Source of the DNA: Paraeggerthella hominis
Lineage (GTDB): Bacteria > Actinomycetota > Coriobacteriia > Coriobacteriales > Eggerthellaceae
Direction: 5' to 3'
DNA: 64,000 bases
Assembly: GCF_021044775.1 (NCBI RefSeq)
Contig: NZ_JAJNOQ010000003.1
Coordinates: 124,001 to 188,000, forward strand
The notes below the pieces were generated by a model. It was not told where the DNA came from. It did no database searches and was given only the letters and a program-made list of their open reading frames with translations. A program made the translations under genes and the position numbers. Below, piece by piece: positions 23,769-32,645 of this stretch (the first letter of the stretch is position 1; each line of letters opens with the position of its first letter).

Positions 23769-26444
23769 ATGGCGGCAGCGCAGAAGGCGAAAAAGAAGCA
23801 ATCCGGGTCGGTGAACCGGCGCAACGTTTGGTTGCTGGTCGTTACCACGTTGCTGGTTGTCGGCTCGATCTTTATGTTCACGCCGCCCCAGGAAAAAATC
23901 AACCAAGGCCTGGACATTCAAGGCGGCCTGTCCGTGGTTCTTACCGCGAAGGGCGCCGACGGCGCTCAAGTAACCGCCGACGAAATGGAGAAGTCGCGCG
24001 CCATCATCGAAAGCCGCGTGAACGCTCTCGGCGCGTCCGAGTCGGTGGTGCAGGTACAGGGAACCGACCAGATCCTCGTTCAGATTCCAGGTCTCACGAA
24101 CACCGAGGATGCGCTCAACACCATCGGCAAGACCGGCAAGTTGGAGTTCGCGCGCCTCGATTCCTTTACGGATGCCGACGTCAAATCGAAAATCGAAAGC
24201 GGGCAGTACGGCTCTGAAGGAACTGTGACCGACGCTTTGGGAAACTCCTTCCCCTCGGGTAAAACCGAGCACCTTAAAGTGGCCGAAGGGACGTACACGC
24301 CGCTCGTGACCGGCGCCGACATTACGAACGTTTCCGTTGAGAAGAATGGAGAGACGGCGGTCGACTATGCCGTGCTCGTGAAACTCAACGGTGAGGGGAC
24401 CGCCGCGTTCGCCGACGCCACGAAGGATCTTGCGCCCACGAGGGGCAGGATCGTTATCATCTTGGATGGTGAGGTGCAGTCCGCTCCGGCTGTGAACGAT
24501 GAGATCCCCAACGGCGAGGTCAAGATCACAGGCAACTACACCCTCGACGACGCGAAGAGCCTGCAGACCGTGCTCGAAAGCGGGTCCTTGCCGGTGAGCT
24601 TCGAATACGCGCAGAGCCAGGTAGTCGGCCCGACGCTCGGGCAGGATGCGCTCCACTCCGGCGTGCTGGTCGCGCTGATCGGCTTGGCCGTGGTCATGCT
24701 GTACCTGCTGTTCTTCTACCGGGGCCTGGGCTTCATCACGGCGGGCGCCATGGTGGTGTTCGCGGTGCTGTACCTGGGCATTTTGGCGACGCTTTCCCAT
24801 TTCGGCCTGTTCAGCCTGTCGCTTGCCGGCATTGCGGGCATCGTGCTGACCATCGGCATGGCCGCCGACTCGTCCATTCTTACCATGGAGCGCTTCCGCG
24901 AGGAGATTCGCATGGGACGCAGCGTGCGCGCGGCGTCCATCACCGGCGTGAAGCACGCCATCGTCACGTCCATCGATGCCGACCTGGTTACGCTGGTGTC
25001 GGCTCTTTCGCTGTTCTTCCTGGCAAGCGCCTCGGTCAAGGGCTTCGGCTTGACGCTTGCCCTGGGCATCGCGTGCGACATCCTTATGATGATGCTGTTC
25101 AAGGCGCCGCTTATCCGCGTGCTTGCGCCGCGCGTTATCGCGAAGCATCCCGGTTTCTGGGGCATCAAGGACAGCCAGCAGGCGGCGAGCGACTACGCTG
25201 CGCTGGCATCTGCGGAGGGGACGACCGTAGCCGAGGCCGAGCTGGGCGAGGCTATCGACCCCGCCGCTTCCGAGCAGGCGGCGGAACGCTCTGCTGGAGA
25301 AGCGGGCGAGGCGGCGGCTGCGAAGGCTCGCAAGCCGCGCGGCAAGTTCATCAAGCATGACATCAACTTCCTGGGCCACCGCAAGGTGTTCCTCACGGTG
25401 GCTGCCGTGCTGGTGTGCGCGTCGCTCGCCGTGGTGGGCGTGAAGGGCCTTAGCTTCGGCATCGAGTTCGTGGGCGGCACGTCGGTTTCGTTCCATAACA
25501 CCGGGCAGGTGTCTATCGATCAGATGCGCGGCGCCTTCAACGATGCGGGCGAGCCCGATGCCGTCATCCAGACCACCAACGCCGACGGAGACGAAGGCTT
25601 CCTGGTGCGCACTACCACCACGAGCGCCGAAGAAGCCACGTCGCGCGCGAACCAGGTTGCCGATAAGCTGGGGCTTTCCACCGATAGCTTCGAGGTGACC
25701 ACTATCGGGCCGGACTGGGGCGCGAGCGTCATCCAGTCTTCGCTTATCGCGTTCCTCGTTTCCATCGTGCTCATCATCATCTACATCGCCATTCGCTTCG
25801 AGTACAAGATGGGCGTGACGGCCATCGTGGCCCTTCTGCATGACCTGGTGCTGGTCATGGGCATTTACGCGCTGGTCGGGCGCGAGGTCAATCCGAATAC
25901 CATCGCAGCGCTCCTTACTATTTTGGGTTACTCGCTCTACGACACGGTGGTCGTGTTCCACCGCATCAACGACAACATGAAGTCCGACGACGTCAAGTGC
26001 ACGTTCATGACGATGGCGAACCATTCCATCAACCAGGTGCTCGTGCGTACCGTCAACACGACGTTGACCTCGCTTATTCCGGTGCTGGCCATGCTCTTCT
26101 TCGGCGGCGAGACGTTGAAGGACTTCGCATTCGCCATGTCCATCGGCTTGATCTGCGGGTCGTACTCCTCGATTGCCGTGGCGGCCCCGCTGTACGCCAT
26201 GTGGAAGACGCGTGAGCCGCGCTACGCCAAGCTGGTGAAGAAGTTCGGTCCCGAGGTCGGTCGATACGAGTTCGGCAACCCGAACGCCATGGCGGAAGGC
26301 GCTTCGCCCAAGAAGGCTGCGAAGGCTGCTGGCGCCGCTTCCGCTTCGACGGCGAAGACCGGTTCGAATCACGGCTCGAATGCTGGCAAGACGCAGCACA
26401 AGCCGCCCAAGGCGCAGCGCAAGAAGCGTCCCGACAAGAAGTAA
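23769..26444 (+). CDS. secDF: Protein translocase subunits SecD and SecF fused (SecDF)
   Basis: An 891-residue inner-membrane protein with both halves of the SecDF motor. The SecD half opens with one helix, then GLDIQGGLSVVLTAKG and a large outer P1-like domain, then a group of helices with GMAADSSILTMERFREE. After an Ala/Glu-rich linker (about 475-525) the SecF half begins near HRKVFLTVA, with FVGGTSVSF and a closing bundle with TILGYSLYDTVVVFHRIND. A basic Ala/Lys tail of about 50 residues follows. It uses the proton gradient to pull exported proteins outward. Fusion of the two genes is known in several Gram-positive groups. Confidence 0.95.
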   Translation: MAAAQKAKKKQSGSVNRRNVWLLVVTTLLVVGSIFMFTPPQEKINQGLDIQGGLSVVLTAKGADGAQVTADEMEKSRAIIESRVNALGASESVVQVQGTDQILVQIPGLTNTEDALNTIGKTGKLEFARLDSFTDADVKSKIESGQYGSEGTVTDALGNSFPSGKTEHLKVAEGTYTPLVTGADITNVSVEKNGETAVDYAVLVKLNGEGTAAFADATKDLAPTRGRIVIILDGEVQSAPAVNDEIPNGEVKITGNYTLDDAKSLQTVLESGSLPVSFEYAQSQVVGPTLGQDALHSGVLVALIGLAVVMLYLLFFYRGLGFITAGAMVVFAVLYLGILATLSHFGLFSLSLAGIAGIVLTIGMAADSSILTMERFREEIRMGRSVRAASITGVKHAIVTSIDADLVTLVSALSLFFLASASVKGFGLTLALGIACDILMMMLFKAPLIRVLAPRVIAKHPGFWGIKDSQQAASDYAALASAEGTTVAEAELGEAIDPAASEQAAERSAGEAGEAAAAKARKPRGKFIKHDINFLGHRKVFLTVAAVLVCASLAVVGVKGLSFGIEFVGGTSVSFHNTGQVSIDQMRGAFNDAGEPDAVIQTTNADGDEGFLVRTTTTSAEEATSRANQVADKLGLSTDSFEVTTIGPDWGASVIQSSLIAFLVSIVLIIIYIAIRFEYKMGVTAIVALLHDLVLVMGIYALVGREVNPNTIAALLTILGYSLYDTVVVFHRINDNMKSDDVKCTFMTMANHSINQVLVRTVNTTLTSLIPVLAMLFFGGETLKDFAFAMSIGLICGSYSSIAVAAPLYAMWKTREPRYAKLVKKFGPEVGRYEFGNPNAMAEGASPKKAAKAAGAASASTAKTGSNHGSNAGKTQHKPPKAQRKKRPDKK

Positions 26445-26449
26445 CGTAA

Positions 26450-26472
26450 ACGGCCCCGGACACCGGGGCCGT
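26450..26472. terminator. Bidirectional terminator between secDF and the LuxR gene
   Basis: ACGGCCCCGG (26450-26459) pairs with CCGGGGCCGT (26463-26472) around a 3-base loop, followed by TTCC on plus. Confidence 0.85.
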
Positions 26473-26485
26473 TTCCTTGCGGGGC

Positions 26486-27916
26486 CTAAAGTCCCATCAG
26501 TTCGAAGAGCTCTTCTCGGCTATGCACTCCAAGCTTTTTGTATACGTGCCTGATGTGGGATTTCGCAGTTCCGTTTGCGATAGTCATTTCGGTGGCTATT
26601 TCGTTGGCGGTCTTTTGCTTCAGGAGCAGTTCGAGCACCTCGTGTTCGCGAGCGCCCAAATTGCATTGGGCGGAAATCTGCGTGATGCGTGCAACCTGCT
26701 CGCTTGGCAGATCCCCTTCGTTCCTTGTCCGATCGGGGTCGAACAAGGCGATCAGCTGTTTGGGTATGAATCCGTTTCGAATGCACAGAAGCATGGCTGA
26801 AAGGACGGCTAGCACCGAGGATAGCACCACGACGTCGTGCGAAAGCGCAGAGCCGAACATCGCCCACGCGGAAACGGCTCTGCCAAGAATGCACCCGCCG
26901 AAGTATCCGATCATGAGAAGGGAGAACGTTTGGTATGCGCGGGAATCAAACTTCTCAGTGATGGCGCATAGGAGCACGACTGCGTATGCGAGAAACAGCA
27001 GTATGCCAACGAGCGCAAGATCGAATGTAACTACTGGATTGAGATCCAGGAACGAAGCCGACAGGGTTGCGGTCACGATGATGGGCACGGCGATGTTGAG
27101 CAACGATAAGGTGGTGAGCCGCTTGAAGGAGAGCATCAATACGCCTACTAGCAAAAAGGGTATCAATATGGCGATTGCGGAAAACGCGAGGGAAAAGTGT
27201 TCGAGTCCGGCGAAGGAGAGCGACACCATGAACGCGTAACTGAACAAAAGCGTGGAGATGGTGATATGGATGGGTGCGTGACCCTGCGACTCCTTCACGA
27301 GCTGATCGGGTGGCGCTTTTCGCAAGAGGGCCATGCGCTTTGTAAGTGTGAAAGCGGCTATTCCAAGCAGCGCCACCAGGCTGCATGCAACTCGTGGCGT
27401 GTCCATGCCGACGATGAACCACAGGATGATCGATCCGGCGAAGGCGGAGAACATGATGTTCCAAATGACGGTAGCCGCGCTGTTGTGCGCGTATACCCAT
27501 AGCCAGCACACGGCCATGACGGAAAGGTAAATTCCGAACAGGCCTCCTCCTATTACGGTAACCAGCAAAGACGATACGCGTACCATTGTTGGAAACAGAG
27601 CGAACGCGAGAATGCTGACTAGCACGCATGCGCTCGAGATCCAAATGACGGAAGGCTTTGCAAAGACGGGTCGATCGCTTTTGGAGAGGGCGAGCAGTAT
27701 GAAGGAAGTAATTGCGCCCAGAAGGCAGGTGACGTCTGAGAACGATAACTCTTCGGGGGAAACGTGCGCGAGCGCGGGGGTGTAGTGCGTGTACGACACC
27801 AGGGCGATCATGCACGACGTTCCAACGAACAGCCCGTCCGCGCTCGCTTTCTTTCGCGTGGTCGCTACGGCGCTCCGCACTTTCGCGAAGACGTCTAGGC
27901 GTCTTTCGTTTCCCAT
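26486..27916 (-). CDS. Membrane-bound LuxR-family transcriptional regulator
   Basis: A 476-residue protein with about twelve hydrophobic segments (residues 30-390), then a cytoplasmic LuxR-type helix-turn-helix at the end: LGAREHEVLELLLKQKTANEIATEM and the recognition region TAKSHIRHVYKKLGVHSREEL. Such 12-TM LuxR proteins are abundant in Eggerthellaceae next to exported flavoprotein reductases (from memory). ATG 27916 follows GGGAGGGGAACG; the frame is open to 28000 but without a ribosome site. It is divergent from the flavoprotein gene at 28158, so it probably senses a compound at the membrane and controls that gene. Confidence 0.85.
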   Translation of the reverse strand: MGNERRLDVFAKVRSAVATTRKKASADGLFVGTSCMIALVSYTHYTPALAHVSPEELSFSDVTCLLGAITSFILLALSKSDRPVFAKPSVIWISSACVLVSILAFALFPTMVRVSSLLVTVIGGGLFGIYLSVMAVCWLWVYAHNSAATVIWNIMFSAFAGSIILWFIVGMDTPRVACSLVALLGIAAFTLTKRMALLRKAPPDQLVKESQGHAPIHITISTLLFSYAFMVSLSFAGLEHFSLAFSAIAILIPFLLVGVLMLSFKRLTTLSLLNIAVPIIVTATLSASFLDLNPVVTFDLALVGILLFLAYAVVLLCAITEKFDSRAYQTFSLLMIGYFGGCILGRAVSAWAMFGSALSHDVVVLSSVLAVLSAMLLCIRNGFIPKQLIALFDPDRTRNEGDLPSEQVARITQISAQCNLGAREHEVLELLLKQKTANEIATEMTIANGTAKSHIRHVYKKLGVHSREELFELMGL

Positions 27917-27986
27917 ATGCGTTCCCCTCCCAAAGCTCCCCATCACGACAGTATCCCATAACGCACGATCGCGGTAGAGATAAATC

Positions 27987-28031
27987 GCTAACCCCTTCAA
28001 GGGTTAGCGAGGGTTAGCGGTTCAGGTTAGC
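27987..28031. promoter_or_regulatory. Clustered GGTTAGC repeats between regulator and flavoprotein
   Basis: GCTAACCC (27987-27994) is inverted to GGGTTAGC (28001-28008); two more direct copies follow, GGGTTAGC (28011-28018) and GGTTAGC (28025-28031). They lie in the divergent promoter and are good candidates for the LuxR protein's operator. Confidence 0.6.
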
Positions 28032-28157
28032 AAAATGCCCGCAGTGCTGTGAAGTTACCGATTTCTTAACCTCTCCTTGAACACGTAGGATCGGTTGCGA
28101 GCCGATCGCTCGATACAAGGGGTCGGTTAAAGGGATGGATCAAGGAAAGGGGACGTC

Positions 28158-29912
28158 ATGTTGAACAGGGAAAGCATGCGTGGTCAAGGAATGTCTCGTC
28201 GCGGATTTCTAACCGGAGCTGCGATGGTCGGAGCTGGGGCAGCATTCGGGCTTGCCGGCTGCAGCGGTGGGGCGTCGGAGTCCGAATCGAAGGCTCCCGC
28301 TGATCATGCGAATGCGGCTGCGGCTCCTGAGGCCGGGCAGCCTGCATTCCTCACGCCACCTGACCCCATTGCCGAAAGCGAGATAGCCGAGACGATCGAT
28401 TGCGATATCGTTATCTGCGGTGCGGGCATCTGCGGGTTGCCTGCCGCTATGCTTGCGGCCGAGAGCGGCGCGAACGTGCATGTGGTGGAAAAAGGAAGCA
28501 CGTACGGCTTGTTCCGCTTGTGCACTGCCGGCTTCAACTCCGATGTGCAGACGAAGTTGGGGTTGACCACCGATCGCAAGGAGTTCGTCACTTCGACATG
28601 GGCCATCACCAATGGAGTGCAGGGCCGGACGTCGGCTTACGGTCTGTGGTTCGATAACTCCGGTCCCTACATCAACTGGCTCGAGAAGATCTTCAACGAG
28701 AAGGGCTACCAGCTGATTCCCGCCGCATCGCTCGACTACAAGATCACGAACGACGGCATTGGCATGCCGGGCGCAAGCCCCCTGTGGCAGGCGTTCGCCC
28801 AGATGATTTTCTTCGCGCAGAAAGACGGCGGATTCTTCGCTACGGGTGATCCTGTGGACTGGACGGGCGTTATGGAGGCATACGCTTCCGAAAAGGGAGC
28901 AACTTTCCATTACAACACTCCTGCCGTTCAGCTTGTCCGAGACAGCGACGGACGGTGCACGGGCGTTATCGCCGAGAACGAGTCGGGCGAGTACGTGAAG
29001 TACAACGCTTCGAAGGGCGTGCTGCTGGCTACGGGCGATATGGCGGCTGACCGGGAAATGATGGCGCATTACAACGTGTCGCTGAAAAAGATCGTTCGCT
29101 ACAACATCAATACCAACGACACGGGCGACGGCCAGAAGATGGGCATGTGGATCGGGGCGGACATGGACGAGTTCGCTTGCGGCGATCTGTGGCCGTTTGC
29201 AGCTGTCATGATGGACGGGACGCTGCCCACTACGTTCGACGGCACCCATTTCTATGCAGGCGTTGCCAACTTGCCTGTGCTCATGGTCGATGGAGCCGGC
29301 CGACGCCTCATGGCTGAGAATCTGCCGTTCCAGTCGCCCTCCATTCCCAAGCTGACGTGTACGCCGGATGGCTGCGCGTGGAGCATTTGGGATAGCGCTT
29401 GGAAAGAGAAGTTTCCTGAGGGTGGCTACATGGTGGAGGACTATACCGCCTCGAACACCCAAGAAGAAGTGGATAAGAACGTTGCGAACGGCATTACGTT
29501 CAAGTTCGACACCATCGAAGAGTTGGCCGAGCATTGCGGATTCGACAAGGACATCTTCATGGCCACGTTCGCGCGCTACAACGAGCTGTGCGCAGCTGGC
29601 GAAGATCTTGACTTTTACAAGGATCCGCTGTGGATGAACCCCATTGACACGCCGCCGTACTACGCCTCGAAGCACTGTTCGTCGATGACTTCGACGCGTG
29701 GCGGACTCAAGAACGACGAGCGGCAGCGCGTTCTCGACAAGAAGGGCATGCCTATTCCGGGTTTGTACGTTGCCGGCAACACCGCCGGATCGTTCTACGG
29801 CAACGTGTATCCTCCCAACGTGATGGGCTCTGGCATCGGACATGGCCAGTGCTTTGCGTGGCTGGCCGTCAAGGATATTCTGGGCCTCGATTACATTCAT
29901 GCAAACATCTAG
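28158..29912 (+). CDS. Exported FAD-dependent reductase (fumarate/urocanate reductase-like)
   Basis: A 584-residue FAD_binding_2 flavoprotein. A Tat motif SRRGFLTG (13-20) and the lipobox LAGC (Cys35) predict export and lipid anchoring. The dinucleotide motif IVICGAGICGLPAAML comes near residues 83-98, and the C-terminal FAD motif is GLYVAGNTAGSFYG followed by MGSGIGHGQ. It lacks its own haem or FMN domain, so electrons probably come from the cytochrome encoded 18 bp downstream. These reductases use organic acceptors such as acrylates, bile acids, catechols or drugs; the substrate cannot be read from the sequence. Confidence 0.85.
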   Translation: MLNRESMRGQGMSRRGFLTGAAMVGAGAAFGLAGCSGGASESESKAPADHANAAAAPEAGQPAFLTPPDPIAESEIAETIDCDIVICGAGICGLPAAMLAAESGANVHVVEKGSTYGLFRLCTAGFNSDVQTKLGLTTDRKEFVTSTWAITNGVQGRTSAYGLWFDNSGPYINWLEKIFNEKGYQLIPAASLDYKITNDGIGMPGASPLWQAFAQMIFFAQKDGGFFATGDPVDWTGVMEAYASEKGATFHYNTPAVQLVRDSDGRCTGVIAENESGEYVKYNASKGVLLATGDMAADREMMAHYNVSLKKIVRYNINTNDTGDGQKMGMWIGADMDEFACGDLWPFAAVMMDGTLPTTFDGTHFYAGVANLPVLMVDGAGRRLMAENLPFQSPSIPKLTCTPDGCAWSIWDSAWKEKFPEGGYMVEDYTASNTQEEVDKNVANGITFKFDTIEELAEHCGFDKDIFMATFARYNELCAAGEDLDFYKDPLWMNPIDTPPYYASKHCSSMTSTRGGLKNDERQRVLDKKGMPIPGLYVAGNTAGSFYGNVYPPNVMGSGIGHGQCFAWLAVKDILGLDYIHANI

Positions 29913-29930
29913 GAAGAGAAGGTGCTGAAC

Positions 29931-30356
29931 GTGAAAAAAGGGAAGCTGCTGAAGGTTTTGGCGCCCGTGATGCTTGCTGCTTCTCTGGCGGTGGCATTAG
30001 GGGGATGTGCGCCGAAGGCAGGCGACGATCAGGGCGCTGCGGAGGCGACGTATCCGACGGGTTCATTGAAAGCCGTGCATGTGGAAGGCCAGCTGGACGG
30101 AGTCGAATCGTTCGACAACAAGGTGTGCTTGAGCTGCCATACGCGCGACACCATCAACGCGGCGAACGAGAACTACCAGGGTATCGAAGGGTTCAATCCT
30201 CATAAAGCGCACTTGGCTGCCGGGGATTGCGTCACATGTCATTCGGTGGACGGCACGTCGACGATGGCCTGCAACGAATGCCATGATGCTCCGTTGCCCG
30301 AAGGATGGCAAAGCGCCGAGCGCGGGTCAGGCCCGTTGCATAGCTTGACGAAGTAA
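29931..30356 (+). CDS. Small multihaem c-type cytochrome lipoprotein
   Basis: A 141-residue exported lipoprotein (MKKGKLLK, hydrophobic helix, LGGC with Cys26) with three c-type haem sites: CLSCH, CVTCH and CNECH. Extra His residues (in FNPHKAH and near the end) can be distal ligands. GTG 29931 is chosen because AGGAAGAGAAGG sits at good spacing; GTG 29922 overlaps that site. Directly behind the flavoprotein gene, it should hand electrons from the quinone pool side to the reductase. A strong terminator ends the unit. Confidence 0.85.
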   Translation: MKKGKLLKVLAPVMLAASLAVALGGCAPKAGDDQGAAEATYPTGSLKAVHVEGQLDGVESFDNKVCLSCHTRDTINAANENYQGIEGFNPHKAHLAAGDCVTCHSVDGTSTMACNECHDAPLPEGWQSAERGSGPLHSLTK

Positions 30357-30403
30357 CAACCCCTTGTTGCACGGACGTCCCCTTCCCTCCCTGGGCGTTC
30401 GAT

Positions 30404-30440
30404 GCAAAGGAAGGTCCCCTGGCAGGGGACCTTCCTTTGC
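30404..30440 (+). terminator. Terminator after the flavoprotein-cytochrome operon
   Basis: A 17-bp perfect stem, GCAAAGGAAGGTCCCCT at 30404-30420 with its complement at 30424-30440, around a 3-base loop GGC. Confidence 0.85.
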
Positions 30441-30559
30441 GGTGTGCCGCCCGTCCAGCCGTCTGGCGCTTGTCTGTCGTTGCCGGCTCGAACGCGCGCG
30501 GTGCAAGGTGCTTGTGGTACCCTAGCGCCAATGAACATGCGAGGAGCAAGGAGTCCGCG

Positions 30560-30883
30560 ATGCGCGAAGGAAGCGCCCCTAACTTTTGTCCGCCGGTGGA
30601 GGAGGGCATCGCCATCGTGCTCGAAGACGAGACTGGCGAGCAGACGGAGCTGGAGTTTCTGGGTCTGATTCTGCACGAAGGCCGAAGCTACGGGTTCTTT
30701 TTCCCGATCAGCGAGGACGAGCCGGCCGGCTCGTCGGGCGAGGTTGTTTTACTGGAAGTGACGGAGCTCGACGAGGAAGGCCAGCCCGCGGCTTTCGAAC
30801 TTGTCGAGGACGAGGCGGTAGCCTCCGAGGTGTACGAGGACTTCAGAGCGGCGACGAAGGACCTGTACGATTTTGCAGATTAA
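30560..30883 (+). CDS. DUF1292 (UPF0473) family protein
   Basis: A 107-residue acidic cytoplasmic protein. The stretch IVLEDETGEQTELEFLGLI, followed by a YGFFFPI strand and VLLEVTELDEEG, matches the DUF1292 fold found across Firmicutes and Actinobacteria. Function is unknown. ATG 30560 follows AAGGAG, and a promoter-like TGTGGTACCCT lies at 30513-30523. It is a single-gene unit bounded by hairpins. Confidence 0.75.
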   Translation: MREGSAPNFCPPVEEGIAIVLEDETGEQTELEFLGLILHEGRSYGFFFPISEDEPAGSSGEVVLLEVTELDEEGQPAAFELVEDEAVASEVYEDFRAATKDLYDFAD

Positions 30884-30890
30884 AGTAAAA

Positions 30891-30918
30891 ACGGCGCGGG
30901 GAGCAATCCCCGCGCCGT
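30891..30918. terminator. Bidirectional terminator
   Basis: ACGGCGCGGGG (30891-30901) pairs with CCCCGCGCCGT (30908-30918), with an A-run before and CGTTT after. It serves the convergent genes on either side. Confidence 0.85.
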
Positions 30919-30921
30919 CGT

Positions 30922-31116
30922 TTAGCGTCCGAGCAGATCCCATCCTTGCGGTGGTTTGATGCGGTCGGATTGCGCGATGGCCGCAAGATACATCACTTCG
31001 TGGTGGATGGCTTTTTCAAGACGGCAGACTTCCTCTTCCGTGTTTGCAAGCTCGAAGATCTTCGAAGCGCTGCCCTTGATGGCTTCCATGAGCGCATCGT
31101 AGTCGTTTACATCCAT
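30922..31116 (-). CDS. Small hypothetical protein
   Basis: A 64-residue helical, mildly acidic protein with no signal or membrane segment. It starts MDVNDYDALMEAIKG and has a central helix TEEEVCRLEKAIHHEVMYLA with a Cys and two His. I do not recognise it. ATG 31116 has AAGAGG at good spacing; a TTG at 31125 is also in frame. It stands alone between a terminator and the next minus-strand gene. Confidence 0.55.
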   Translation of the reverse strand: MDVNDYDALMEAIKGSASKIFELANTEEEVCRLEKAIHHEVMYLAAIAQSDRIKPPQGWDLLGR

Positions 31117-31390
31117 GGTTCTCAACCTCTTGCTCTAACGGGGGAGCGGGGCTTTTTATACTCTGACCTCGCAACACTCAATTCTATTGACGGGTCGTGA
31201 ACTACAGTGTACGACTTTCGTTTCACCCAGCGCTAGCCTTCCTTCGGCGTACGGAATACTTCACCAAAAACGCAAGGAGGGCCACAGCTCCGGCATATTC
31301 GCGTAGCAAGCGCGAAAGCGGCGCAGCGTGGCGGGTGGACTTCCGGTCGCCGCCGCGCGTGCTGCACCGCTTTCGATTGCGTTGCCGAGC

Positions 31391-31804
31391 TTAGAACTCG
31401 ACGGGATTCCAGCTGCCGTCGATGTCGCACACCCATGCTTCGGGGTTCGTCACAGTGAAGAACGTGAGCGTCTCGTCTTCGGGTCCATCGTAGCTTTCGC
31501 CGAGTCCGGTCATGTGCTCGAACCCGGCACGGCGCACCTCGCTGTTCGCGCGGTCTTCCAAATCGGCTTGCCCGCGCATGATGACCCAGCCGCTTCCCGG
31601 CTTCCAGGCGCTCAGCTCGAACTTCGGATTGGCCTTCAGTTCTCGGTACACGTCTTTGGTGGTTGCGGTGCAGAACCAAATGCAGCCGTCCTGGATGGCG
31701 GCGAAGCTGAAGGGCCGCACGTGCGGCTGGTCGCCGTCGCACGTGGCCAGATACCAGGCGGGCACGCTCGTTAGGTAGTCGACGATGGTTTCGTTTCCGT
31801 TCAT
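31391..31804 (-). CDS. Pyridoxamine 5'-phosphate oxidase-family flavin-binding protein
   Basis: A 137-residue split-barrel protein. The order WYLATCDGDQPHVRPFSFAAIQDG, IWFCTATTKDVYRELKANPKFELSA and GSGWVIMRGQADL is the standard PNPOx-like arrangement that binds FMN or F420 as a dimer. Such small members reduce or bind various substrates and are not the vitamin B6 oxidase itself. It stands alone on minus, upstream of nothing obvious. Bases 31126-31390 hold no gene; a GAAAGCGG/CCGCTTTC inverted repeat there may end its transcript. Confidence 0.8.
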   Translation of the reverse strand: MNGNETIVDYLTSVPAWYLATCDGDQPHVRPFSFAAIQDGCIWFCTATTKDVYRELKANPKFELSAWKPGSGWVIMRGQADLEDRANSEVRRAGFEHMTGLGESYDGPEDETLTFFTVTNPEAWVCDIDGSWNPVEF

Positions 31805-31844
31805 GGGGCGTTCCTCTCTTCAGTGGGGGCTGTTGCCAGTTCGG

Positions 31845-32645
31845 CTAGTTCGGTATGAAATTGGTTGCAATGACGCACGCCAGCATGAGCAGAATTGCTC
31901 CCGTGCCTCGTGCGTCAAGCTGCGAGTACGCAAGCGGATGCAGGCGCGTCCGCCCGGTCCCCCCGTGGTAGCAGCGCGCGTCCATGCCCGAGGAAAGCGT
32001 TTCCGCATGGCGAAACGCGCTGGTGAACAGGGGAACCATAAGGGAGGCCAGCATGCGCACCTTCCCCTTGGAAAACGTTGCCCCGCGGCTGATCTGCGCG
32101 CGGTAGACGGTTTGCAGCTCAAAAGTGAACTGCGGCAGGAATCGAAGCGCAATGCCCATCATCATGGAAAGCTCGTGGGCCGGCACTCCGATGCGCGCGA
32201 AAGGGTGCAGCAGGTACTCGAAAGCGTCGGTGATATCGAGCGTGGTCGTGGTCAGCGTAAGAAGGCTCATGCCCAGCAGCAGCAAGAGGAGCCGGCACGC
32301 GATGAACGCAGCCTGCCAGATACCTGCCTCGCTGATGCGGAAGATCCACCACTCGAACAGCACCTGCCCGCCCTGCACGAAGAACACGTTCAGCAGCGCG
32401 GTGATGACCACGATGAACGCCAGCGGCGCGATGGACTTGAACGCCGATCGAAGCGGGATGCCCGCCAACGCGAAGAATCCGAACACGAACGCGGCGCATA
32501 CGGCAAGCCCCCAGAAGTTTCCCACGTTCGCAACGAAGACCACCGCCATGAGGGCAAGCGAAAGCAGCAGTTTGGCGCGCGGGTCCATGCGGTGAACGGG
32601 GCTTGTTCCCGGCCAGTAGCGTCCGATGACCGCGATGTCAGGCAT
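31845..32645 (-). CDS. ecfT: ECF transporter transmembrane component EcfT
   Basis: A 266-residue membrane protein with five to six hydrophobic segments. The coupling helices carry the Ala-Arg-Gly-type motifs: AQISRGATFSKG and the C-terminal SGMDARCYHGG. It connects the two ATPases to the substrate-binding S component. The gene overlaps ecfA2 by 8 bp and ends a four-gene minus operon that begins with ribU under an FMN riboswitch. Confidence 0.9.
   Translation of the reverse strand: MPDIAVIGRYWPGTSPVHRMDPRAKLLLSLALMAVVFVANVGNFWGLAVCAAFVFGFFALAGIPLRSAFKSIAPLAFIVVITALLNVFFVQGGQVLFEWWIFRISEAGIWQAAFIACRLLLLLLGMSLLTLTTTTLDITDAFEYLLHPFARIGVPAHELSMMMGIALRFLPQFTFELQTVYRAQISRGATFSKGKVRMLASLMVPLFTSAFRHAETLSSGMDARCYHGGTGRTRLHPLAYSQLDARGTGAILLMLACVIATNFIPN

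Noticed and set aside
31197..31394. 65-codon plus frame before the PNPOx-like gene
   Set aside because: Basic composition, no ribosome site, overlaps an inverted repeat and the end of the opposite gene.
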